Origin: Duganella levis
Lineage (GTDB): Bacteria > Pseudomonadota > Gammaproteobacteria > Burkholderiales > Burkholderiaceae_D
Direction: 5' to 3'
DNA: 64,000 nt
NCBI RefSeq assembly: GCF_009857605.1
Contig: NZ_WWCT01000008.1
Span: forward strand, 124,001-188,000
A program made the translations under genes and the position numbers. Shown here in pieces: positions 8,780 to 16,744 of the stretch. The notes beneath the pieces are model-generated. The model searched no databases. It was given only the letters and a program-made list of their open reading frames with translations, and was not told the origin of the DNA. Within the stretch, counting starts at the first letter, position 1. Each line of letters opens with the position of its first letter.

Positions 8780-9676
8780 ATGTGGTTCAAGAATCTACAG
8801 ATTTACCGTCTGCCGGCCCCTTGGGCCTACACTCCCGAACAACTGGAAGAAGCGCTGTCGTCGAACGCGTTCACGCCGGCCAGCAGCAACGAGCTGCTGC
8901 GCCAGGGCTGGGACAAGCCGCGTCCTAACGGCGGCCTGGTCCACGTGGTCAACAAGCAGATGCTGATCGTGCTCGGCACCGAGAAAAAACTGCTGCCGTC
9001 CAGCGTCATCAACCAGGTCGCCAAGGCGCGCGCCGCCGAAATGGAAGAAGCCCAGGGTTTTGCGCCGGGCAAGAAAGCCATGAAGGAACTGAAGGAACGC
9101 GTGGCCGACGAACTGCTGCCGCGCGCCTTCTCGATCCGCGGCAACGTCTGGACCTGGATCGACCCGGTCAACGGCTGGCTGGTGGTGGACGCCGCCAGCC
9201 CGGCCAAGGCCGATGAAGTCATCAAGCTGCTGCTGAAGGCGGTCGACCGCATGCCGCTGGAAAGCCTGCGCGTGCAGCGCTCGCTAGTGGGCGTGATGAC
9301 GGAATGGCTGCAAACCGACGAAGCGCCGGCCGGTTTCACGGTCGACATGGACACCGAACTGCGCGCCACAGGCGAGAGCAAGGCGGCGGTGCGTTACGTC
9401 AAGCACTCGCTGGACCCGGAAGAAGTGCGCCGCCACATCGCCGCCGGCAAGCAGTGCACCCGCCTGGCCATGACCTGGGACAGCAAGATTTCCTTCGTGC
9501 TGACCGAATCGCTGGCGATCAAGGGCGTCAAGCCGCTGGATGTGCTGGACGAAAAAGACGCCGGCGTGCGCAATGACGACGAACGCTTCGACGGCGACTT
9601 CATGCTGATGACCGGCGAACTGGCCAAGCTGATGGCCGACGTGGTGGAAGCGCTGGGCGGCGAAGCCAAGGCATAA
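8780..9676 (+). CDS. rdgC: Recombination-associated protein RdgC
   Basis: A 298-aa protein starting [11 protein letters not shown], with [37 protein letters not shown] and a C-terminal [22 protein letters not shown], all characteristic of RdgC. Length and architecture are those of the family (about 300 aa, ring-shaped dimer that encircles DNA and limits RecA loading). It lies 69 bp after dinB, so the two may be co-transcribed. A strong terminator follows. Confidence 0.95.
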   Translation: MWFKNLQIYRLPAPWAYTPEQLEEALSSNAFTPASSNELLRQGWDKPRPNGGLVHVVNKQMLIVLGTEKKLLPSSVINQVAKARAAEMEEAQGFAPGKKAMKELKERVADELLPRAFSIRGNVWTWIDPVNGWLVVDAASPAKADEVIKLLLKAVDRMPLESLRVQRSLVGVMTEWLQTDEAPAGFTVDMDTELRATGESKAAVRYVKHSLDPEEVRRHIAAGKQCTRLAMTWDSKISFVLTESLAIKGVKPLDVLDEKDAGVRNDDERFDGDFMLMTGELAKLMADVVEALGGEAKA

Positions 9677-9702
9677 TCGCCCACATCCCTTGCCTTTCAG
9701 TT

Positions 9703-9740
9703 AAAAATGCCGCGAAGTCGTTGATTTCGCGGCATTTTTT
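9703..9740 (+). terminator. Rho-independent terminator after rdgC
   Basis: Inverted repeat AAAATGCCGCGAA / TTCGCGGCATTTT (13-bp stem, about 9-nt loop) followed by a T run. The A run on the other side makes it potentially bidirectional. Confidence 0.9.
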
Positions 9741-9793
9741 CGTTGGTAAATGCAAAAAAATGTGCATTGCCATGAGGAAAGTAAGACAAATTC

Positions 9794-9802
9794 TGCTATA
9801 GT
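9794..9802 (+). promoter_or_regulatory. Candidate extended -10 promoter of the 2241-aa repeat gene
   Basis: TGCTATAGT is an extended -10 element (TGn followed by TATAGT) 30 nt before the ATG at 9832. No good -35 lies at 17 nt. An AGAGGA ribosome site sits at 9819-9824. Confidence 0.4.
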
Positions 9803-9831
9803 GAAAAGTCTTATCAAAAGAGGAACTTCCT

Positions 9832-12800
9832 ATGAGCGGCCCTGTCGGATTGACCACACTGCAGATCGCCAATCTGACCTCGCAACAGCTGGCGGCATGG
9901 ACCACGGCGGACATCGCCGCCCTGACGCCGGCGCAAGTGCCGGCGCTGCGCCCGGCCGTGCTGAATGCCGCCGGCGCCGCCACCACCGCGCTGATGGCGG
10001 CGCTCAATCCGGACCAGATCGCCGCGCTGAGCGTGGCCCAGGTGTCGGCGCTGGGGACGCGCGCCTTCACCAGCCTGGCCCACGGCGCGATCGCCTCTTT
10101 TGAAACCGCCGACATCGCCGCACTGAGCACCGCCAACTTCGCCACGCTGCAAACCGCCGACATCGCGCTGATGCAGGCGGCCCAGTTCGGCGCGCTGAGC
10201 GCCGCACAGCTGACCACATTTTCTGCCGACGACGTGCGCGCCATCAGCGATGCCGGTTTCGCGCAACTGAGCACCCAAGCCATGGCGACCCTGGGCAGCA
10301 CCCAGGTGGCCGCCTTGACCAGCGGCCAGACGGTGGCCCTGACCACGCGCCAGGCCACGGCCTGGAATGCGACCCAGCTGGCCGCCTTGTCGAGCGCCAA
10401 CCTGGCCGCGCTGCAAGCGGCCGACCTGGGGGCGATGAAAACCGCCACCATCGCCGGCCTGTCGGCCAGCCAGATGGCGCTGCTGTCGGCCGGCCAGCTG
10501 GCCGGCTTGAGCACGGCGCAGTTTGCCGCACTGAACACCAGCCAGGTCGCCGCGCTCAGCAACGCCGCGCTGGCCGGCCTGTCCGGCGCCGACCTGGCGG
10601 CACTGAGCACTGGCGCCGTCGCCCAGCTGGGCACGGCCGTGCTGGCGCAACTGAGCAGCGAACAGCTGGGCGCCCTGACCACCCGCCAGATCGTGGCGCT
10701 TAGCAGCGCCCAGGTTGCTGGCCTGACGCCGCAGCAAGTCAGCCGGCTGCGCAGCGCGCAACTGGCGGCGCTGGGGTCGCGCCAGGTAGCCGGCTTGTCC
10801 AGCGCCGATATTGCCGCGCTCGATAGCGGTGACCTGCCTTACCTGAATGCGGTGGCGATGGGCGCGCTGACGTCGGCGCAGTTCAGCGTGCTGGGCGGCG
10901 CCGATTTCAGCGCCATCGCCAGCCTCACCACGGCGCAGATTGCCGCGTTGGGCACCGCCACGCTGGTGGCGCTGAATGCCGCCCAGGCCGCTGCGCTGAG
11001 CAGCCGGCAAGTGGCCGCCCTGAGCAGCGCGCAGGTCAGCATGCTGTCGCTCGCCGCCATCCACGCCCTGTCGGCCGCCGACCTCGGCGCGCTGCGCACC
11101 AATGCAATCACCGCGCTGTCGACCCAGCAAATGGCGGTGTTGAGCAGCGCCCAATTCGCCGCCTTCACCACGGCGCAGTTCTCGGCCATGAGCAGCCGCC
11201 AGCTGGCGGCCATCAGCAACCAGACCCTGGCCGGCCTGTCCAGCGGCGCCTTGTCGGCGCTGTCGACCAGCGTGATCGCGCAACTGAGCCCGTCGCTGCT
11301 GGCGGCGCTCAGCGTGACGCAGCTGGCTGGCCTCGGTTCGCGCCAGATTGCCGCGCTGAGCACGGCGCAAGTGGCGGCCCTCGATGCGGCGGTGCTGGCC
11401 TCGCTGAGCACCGCCCAGATCGTCGGTCTCAACAGCACACAGGTCAGCGCGCTGAGCGAAGACGACCTGAACACCCTCGGCACCCGCGCCTTGCGGGCGC
11501 TGACCACCAGCGTGATGGCGGCGCTGAATTCCCAGCAGCTGGCCGCCATCGGCTTGCTGGACGGGGGCACCGCCATTGCCGCGCTGAGCACCGCCCAGAT
11601 CGCCGCGCTGCGCAGCAGTGCACTGGCCGGCCTGACCCACAATCAGTTGCTCGCGCTGACCACCGCGCAAGCCGCCGCGCTGACCAGCAGCCAGGTGGCG
11701 GCGCTGCCGAACGCCCTGCTGGCGGCGCTGGAGACGGCCGACTTTGCCGCGCTGCGCACCAGCGTCATTGCCAGCCTCGGTACGGCGGCGCTGGCGCTGC
11801 TCAGCAGCGATCAGGTCAGCGCCCTGACCACCGCGCAAGCCAGCGTGCTGAGCGCGCGCCAGTTGGCCGCGCTGAGTGCCCCGAGCCTGGCCGGCCTGCA
11901 AAGCGCCGACCTCGGCGCGCTGGCCACGGCCACCATTGCCGCCATCGACGGCGCGCGCCTGGCGTCCCTGCAGACCGAACAGTTGAGCGGCCTGGCCACG
12001 CGCCAGATCGCCGTGCTCAGCATCGAACAGTTGAACGCGCTCAGCGATGACCAGCTGGCCAGCCTGCGTTCGGCCCAGGTGGCCGCCCTGACCAGCCGCC
12101 AGATCGGCGGCCTCAGTGTCGACACCGTCGCCGCGCTCAGCAGTGCCGGCGTGGCGGCGCTCAGCACGGCGGTCATCGCCAGCCTGAGTTCGCAACAACT
12201 GGCAGCGCTGGGACTGGATGTGGCGGCGCTCAGCACGGCCCAGATCGCCGCTCTGCGCACCAGCACGCTGGCGGGCCTGACTGCCGCGGAAGTGATGGCG
12301 CTGGGCACGCGCCAGGCCGCCGCGCTGAACAGCGCGCAGGTCCAGGCGCTGTCGACCGCGATCATCCACGCGTTTGAAGCCGCTGACTTCGCTGCGCTGC
12401 GCACCAACGCCATCGCCGCGCTGACCACGGCGCAAGTGGGGGCGCTGACCAGCGACCAGCTGAGCGCGATGACGCCGGCCCAGTTTGCCGCGCTCGGCAC
12501 CCAGCAGCGCGCCGTGCTGCCGACCGACGCCATCGCCGGCTTCTCCAGCGACAGCCTGGCTGCACTGGGCCCGGCGGTGCTGGCCGCGCTGTCGGCCGAC
12601 CTGATTGCGCGCCTGAATGCAGCGCAGCTGGCGTCGCTGGGTTCGCAGCAATTCGCCGTCTTCAGCAGCGCCCAATTGGCGGCGCTGAGTGCGGCACAAG
12701 TGGCCTTCCTCAGCAGCAGCCAAGTGGCCGGCCTGACCAGCCGCAACCTGCCGGGCCTGTCGACGGCCGATATTGCCGCGCTGAGCAGCAACGGCCTGCG

Positions 12801-15800
12801 CGGGTTGAGCACGACGATGCTGCAGGCGCTGAGCAGCACGCAACTGGCGGCGCTGGGTGCAGATCCGCACGGTAACCTGTTCGGCGCCCTCAGCACCACG
12901 CAGATCGCGGCGCTGGGCACCCGCGCCATCGGCTGGCTCAGCATCGACCAGATCGTTGCCCTGAGCACCTTGCAGGCCAGCGTATTGAGCAGCGCCCAAC
13001 TGCGCGCCTTGAGCAGCAATGACATCGCGGCGCTGGAGACGGCCGATGTGGCGGCGCTGCGCACCGCCGCCCTGAGCGGGTTGAGCACGGCACAGGTGGC
13101 CGCGCTCGGTAGCGACCAGGTGGCGGCCCTGACCAGCCAGCAAATCGCGGTCCTGAACGCCGCCCAGTTTTCCGCGCTCAGCTCGGCAGGGCTGCTGGGC
13201 TTGCAACTGAGCGACATTCCCGTGCTGAACACCGGCGTGATTGCCAGCCTGACCACGCGCGCGCTGGCCGCGCTCAGTCCCGAGCAAGTCGCCGCGCTGG
13301 CCACCCGCCAGATCGCGACGTTGAACAGTAGCCAGTTGAACGCGCTGAGCAGCCGCCAGATATTCAGCCTGCAGTCGGCGCAATTGGCGGCGCTGAGCTC
13401 GGCGCAACTGGCCAGCCTGTCGCTGAGCGACATCGGCGCCCTCAATCCCGAGTTGCTGGCGGCGCTGAGGACGGCGGCGATTGCCGGCCTGAGTTCGGCG
13501 CAGTTGAGCGTACTGGGGAATGATCCGCTCGGCAGCGGCCATACTGCGATCGGCACGCTGACCACGGCCCAGATTGCCGCCTTGCGGCCGGCTGCGCTGG
13601 CCGGCTTGCGCTCCGCGCAGGCGGCGGCGCTGAGCTCCGACCAGGTCATGGCCTTGAGCAGCGCGCAGCTGGCGGCCCTGTCGACCGCCGATCTTGGCGT
13701 GTTCGACCTCACCGATATCGCCGCACTGCGCACCAGCACCCTCAAGGGCTTGTCGTCCAGTCAGCTGGCCGGCCTCAGCGGTGACCAGTTCGCAGTGCTC
13801 AGCACCGGCCAGTTTGCGGCGCTGGGCAGTGCGGCGCTGCGCGGCCTGACGGGCGCACAGGCGGCCGCCATCACGGTCGAGCAGGCCGGGGCGATCACCA
13901 GCGCCCAGCTGGTCGGACTGTCGCTGGCGGCCATCGCCAGACTGAAGGCGGAAGAGCTGGCGGCGCTGCGTACCAGCGCGATCGCCGGCCTGACATCGGC
14001 CCAGATGACGGCCATCGGCACGGCCCAGCTGGTGATGATGTCGACCGCCCAGGTTGCTGTGCTCAACAGCGCACAGGCAGGCGCCTTGTCGGCCGCCAGC
14101 GTGATCAGCCTGTCGGGCGCGCAGTTGTCGGTATTGAGCACTGCCGCCGTCAGCGCCCTGGACGCGGCCGGCCTGGCGCAACTCAGCACCCAGAAACTCC
14201 TCAGCCTCACTACGCGCCAGATCGCCAGCCTGACGTCGGGCCAGGTCAGCGCCTTGTTGCCGGCGCAGATGACCGCGCTGACCGCAGAGCAAGTGGCGGC
14301 CCTGGCCGTGCGCCAGGTGGCCGGACTCTCGACGGCCGATGTGGTGGCGCTGGACAGCGATGTCGGCGCCCTCAGCACGCAGGCGGTGGCGGCCCTGAAC
14401 ACCAGCCAGATCGGCGCCCTCGGCACCAACAGCCTCGGCCAGGCGGTCAACTTCGGCCTGCTGCGCACGGCGCAGGTCGCCGCGATCGCCACCGCCGCGC
14501 TGCAAGCGCTGCGCTCGTCCCAGGTGCAAGCCTTTACCAGCGAACAGATCGGTGCGCTCAGCCTGACGCAGATCAAATCGGTGGCGCCGGCCTTCCTGCA
14601 CGGCCTGAGCCGTTTGCAGCTGGGTGGCCTGAGCACCGCGCAGTTGGCGGCGCTCAGCACTTACCAGCTGGACGGCCTGACCACGGCGCAGCTCAGTTTG
14701 CTCAGCACGACCCAGGTGCATGCATTGACGGCGGCGCAAGTCAGCAGCCTGACGGTCGACGACATCGCCGCCTTCGGTAACGATGCGCTGGCGGCCCTCA
14801 GCATTGCCGCCATCGCCACCTTGACGCCGGAACAGCTGGGCGCGCTGGGCAGCCAGGGCGGCGGCCTCGTCGCGCTGAGCACGGCGCAGATCGCTGCGCT
14901 GAGCACGCGCACCTTTGCCACCATCAGCACTGCCCAGGCGGCGGCGCTGACGCTCAACCAGATCGCCGCCCTGAGCGCGGCGCAAATGGGCGTGCTGCCG
15001 CTGACGGTGGTCGGCGCGCTGGACGCCGGCGTGATTGCCATGTTGAAGCCGGCCGTGGTGGGCAGCCTGAAAACCGAGCAACTGCTGGCGCTGAAGAGCA
15101 ACCAGATCGCTGCGCTCACCGGGGGGCAGGTGGCGGCGCTGACCAGCACGCAGCTGGCCACCTTGGCGGCGTCGCAAGTGCGCTACCTGGACCCGAACGA
15201 CATCGCCCTGATCAGCCCGCAACTGCTGAATGCGGCGGCGCGCGACGGCAACCTGCTGGCGGCGCTGAACACCGCGCAATTGCAGGCGATGACGTCGGCG
15301 CAGTTTGCCGCGCTGAATTCGGCGGCGGTGGCGCGCCTGCTGCCGGCCTCGCTGGCGGCGGTGGAAGCGGTCGATATCGCCGCGCTCAGCACCGGCGTCA
15401 TCAGTGCGCTGAGCGATGCCCAGTTGCAGGCGTTGACGGTGCGCCAGGTATCGTCGCTGACCGTCCAGCAATTGGCGGCCTTGATTCCGCACGATAGCGC
15501 CGAGCAATTCACGGCGGCGCAAATGGCGGCCTTTACCGGCGCCCAGCTGGCGGCGATGAGCACCGCCCTGATTGCCGACCTCAGCGCGGACAACCTGCGC
15601 GCCATCGACGTGGGCGATATCGCCAGCCTCGGCACGCGCCAGATCCGCGCGCTGACGCCGTATCAGATGACGTCCTTGAGCAATGCCCAGTTGTTGCAGC
15701 TGACCACCACGCAAACCCATGTGATGACGGCGACGCAATACAACAACCTGTCGACGGCCCAGCAGGCGGTGTTCACGGCCGAACAGAAAGCGGCGATGAC

Positions 15801-16557
15801 CTTCGTCACGCCGCTGGTGCTGGACCTGGACGGTAATGGCGTGCGCACGCTGGGCCTGGACGCCGGCGTGCAGTTCGACCTGGCCGCCAGCGGCGTCAAG
15901 CGCGCCACCGGCTGGGTTGGCCAGGGCGACGGCTTGCTGGCGCTGGACCGCAACCATGACGGCATCATCAACGACGGCAGCGAACTGTTCGGCTCGGCCA
16001 CCAGGCTGGCCGACGGCAGCACCGCCGGCAACGGCTACCAGGCACTGGCGTCGATCGACAGCAATGGTGACGGCGTCATCGATGCGCAGGACGCGCAGTT
16101 TGGCGACCTGCGCGTGTGGGTGGACGCGAATGCGGACGGCGTCAGCCAGCCGGATGAGCTGAAGACCCTGGCCGCCTTGCACATCACCAGCCTCAAGCTG
16201 GACGTGCAGCGTAGCAGCGCGCTCGACAATGGCAACCTGGTCGGCATGACGTCGACCTACACCACCGACGACGGCCAGTCGCACGCGGCGGCCGACGTCT
16301 GGTTTGTGCAAGGCCTGAGTGGCAATGTCGGTGGCATGGCGCAAGCGATGTCGAGCTATGCGGATGCGGCAGGCGGCAGCGCTGCGGCGCCGGCGAGTGG
16401 CCAGCTGGCGACGCACAGCGCGCGCCTGGCGGAAGCGTTGCAGCACTACAGCGCCGCCGGCCTGCGCGTCACCAACGCCGCCCACACGGATGCCGACACG
16501 CAGCGCCTCAAAGCCCTGCAAGCCGGCGCCACGCAAGGGCTGCTGGCAGCGCGCTAA
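9832..16557 (+). CDS. Giant octapeptide-repeat protein with C-terminal calcium-binding domain
   Basis: A 2241-aa protein. Residues about 8-1985 are an almost unbroken array of roughly 240 eight-residue units, consensus [LIV]-A-A-L-[ST]-[ST]-A-[QD] (for example LAALSSAQ, VAALTSRQ, IAALSTAQ). Glycine/aspartate breaks occur near residues 352, 573, 791, 1006 and 1227. Residues about 1988-2140 form a distinct domain, TPLVLDLDGNGVRTLGLD, followed by three EF-hand-like acidic loops (DRNHDGIINDGSE, DSNGDGVIDAQDA, DANADGVSQPDEL). This module is seen at the C-termini of large RTX-type secreted proteins. There is no signal peptide or membrane segment, so type I secretion is the likely export route by inference. 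No secretion genes are in the window and no GGxGxD nonapeptides are seen. Composition is dominated by A, L, S, T and Q. A shorter paralogue follows. Function is unknown. A surface or extracellular matrix/adhesion role is one option. Confidence 0.85.
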   Translation: MSGPVGLTTLQIANLTSQQLAAWTTADIAALTPAQVPALRPAVLNAAGAATTALMAALNPDQIAALSVAQVSALGTRAFTSLAHGAIASFETADIAALSTANFATLQTADIALMQAAQFGALSAAQLTTFSADDVRAISDAGFAQLSTQAMATLGSTQVAALTSGQTVALTTRQATAWNATQLAALSSANLAALQAADLGAMKTATIAGLSASQMALLSAGQLAGLSTAQFAALNTSQVAALSNAALAGLSGADLAALSTGAVAQLGTAVLAQLSSEQLGALTTRQIVALSSAQVAGLTPQQVSRLRSAQLAALGSRQVAGLSSADIAALDSGDLPYLNAVAMGALTSAQFSVLGGADFSAIASLTTAQIAALGTATLVALNAAQAAALSSRQVAALSSAQVSMLSLAAIHALSAADLGALRTNAITALSTQQMAVLSSAQFAAFTTAQFSAMSSRQLAAISNQTLAGLSSGALSALSTSVIAQLSPSLLAALSVTQLAGLGSRQIAALSTAQVAALDAAVLASLSTAQIVGLNSTQVSALSEDDLNTLGTRALRALTTSVMAALNSQQLAAIGLLDGGTAIAALSTAQIAALRSSALAGLTHNQLLALTTAQAAALTSSQVAALPNALLAALETADFAALRTSVIASLGTAALALLSSDQVSALTTAQASVLSARQLAALSAPSLAGLQSADLGALATATIAAIDGARLASLQTEQLSGLATRQIAVLSIEQLNALSDDQLASLRSAQVAALTSRQIGGLSVDTVAALSSAGVAALSTAVIASLSSQQLAALGLDVAALSTAQIAALRTSTLAGLTAAEVMALGTRQAAALNSAQVQALSTAIIHAFEAADFAALRTNAIAALTTAQVGALTSDQLSAMTPAQFAALGTQQRAVLPTDAIAGFSSDSLAALGPAVLAALSADLIARLNAAQLASLGSQQFAVFSSAQLAALSAAQVAFLSSSQVAGLTSRNLPGLSTADIAALSSNGLRGLSTTMLQALSSTQLAALGADPHGNLFGALSTTQIAALGTRAIGWLSIDQIVALSTLQASVLSSAQLRALSSNDIAALETADVAALRTAALSGLSTAQVAALGSDQVAALTSQQIAVLNAAQFSALSSAGLLGLQLSDIPVLNTGVIASLTTRALAALSPEQVAALATRQIATLNSSQLNALSSRQIFSLQSAQLAALSSAQLASLSLSDIGALNPELLAALRTAAIAGLSSAQLSVLGNDPLGSGHTAIGTLTTAQIAALRPAALAGLRSAQAAALSSDQVMALSSAQLAALSTADLGVFDLTDIAALRTSTLKGLSSSQLAGLSGDQFAVLSTGQFAALGSAALRGLTGAQAAAITVEQAGAITSAQLVGLSLAAIARLKAEELAALRTSAIAGLTSAQMTAIGTAQLVMMSTAQVAVLNSAQAGALSAASVISLSGAQLSVLSTAAVSALDAAGLAQLSTQKLLSLTTRQIASLTSGQVSALLPAQMTALTAEQVAALAVRQVAGLSTADVVALDSDVGALSTQAVAALNTSQIGALGTNSLGQAVNFGLLRTAQVAAIATAALQALRSSQVQAFTSEQIGALSLTQIKSVAPAFLHGLSRLQLGGLSTAQLAALSTYQLDGLTTAQLSLLSTTQVHALTAAQVSSLTVDDIAAFGNDALAALSIAAIATLTPEQLGALGSQGGGLVALSTAQIAALSTRTFATISTAQAAALTLNQIAALSAAQMGVLPLTVVGALDAGVIAMLKPAVVGSLKTEQLLALKSNQIAALTGGQVAALTSTQLATLAASQVRYLDPNDIALISPQLLNAAARDGNLLAALNTAQLQAMTSAQFAALNSAAVARLLPASLAAVEAVDIAALSTGVISALSDAQLQALTVRQVSSLTVQQLAALIPHDSAEQFTAAQMAAFTGAQLAAMSTALIADLSADNLRAIDVGDIASLGTRQIRALTPYQMTSLSNAQLLQLTTTQTHVMTATQYNNLSTAQQAVFTAEQKAAMTFVTPLVLDLDGNGVRTLGLDAGVQFDLAASGVKRATGWVGQGDGLLALDRNHDGIINDGSELFGSATRLADGSTAGNGYQALASIDSNGDGVIDAQDAQFGDLRVWVDANADGVSQPDELKTLAALHITSLKLDVQRSSALDNGNLVGMTSTYTTDDGQSHAAADVWFVQGLSGNVGGMAQAMSSYADAAGGSAAAPASGQLATHSARLAEALQHYSAAGLRVTNAAHTDADTQRLKALQAGATQGLLAAR
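9850..15795 (+). repeat. 24-nt (8-codon) coding repeat array, first gene
   Basis: The coding sequence repeats every 24 nt with a core like GCGCTGAGCACCGCCCAGAT, for about 5.9 kb (roughly 240 degenerate copies by length). A higher-order period of about 215-221 codons is visible between the aspartate/glycine breaks near 10887, 11552, 12205, 12850 and 13512. Within each block, landmarks such as ALETADFAALRT recur in the same place, which points to growth by block duplication followed by drift. Confidence 0.85.
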
Positions 16558-16558
16558 C

Positions 16559-16648
16559 TCCGGGGTCAGGTCCGGCACTTGGACACGAGCACAACTGTAG
16601 CGGCTGCTACGGTTGTGCTCGTGTCCAAGTGCCGGACCTGACCCCGGA
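16559..16648. repeat. 90-bp near-perfect palindrome (REP/hairpin-like element)
   Basis: Two 45-bp arms beginning TCCGGGGTCAGGTCCGGCAC are inverted copies with only two G/T mispairs and essentially no loop (centre at 16603/16604). It starts 2 nt after the stop codon of the 2241-aa gene. As RNA it would form an extremely stable hairpin that could act as terminator or 3' stabiliser. There is no T run. It looks like a mobile, dispersed extragenic palindrome rather than an ordinary terminator. Confidence 0.85.
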
Positions 16649-16744
16649 TTTCTGAATTTCCTTTTCCCCCGGCTAGCCGCGTGTGCGGCGGGCTGGGTTC
16701 GTCCGCCGGTCTTCCACTTCAGCGCTCGATAAAAAGGAAAATCC

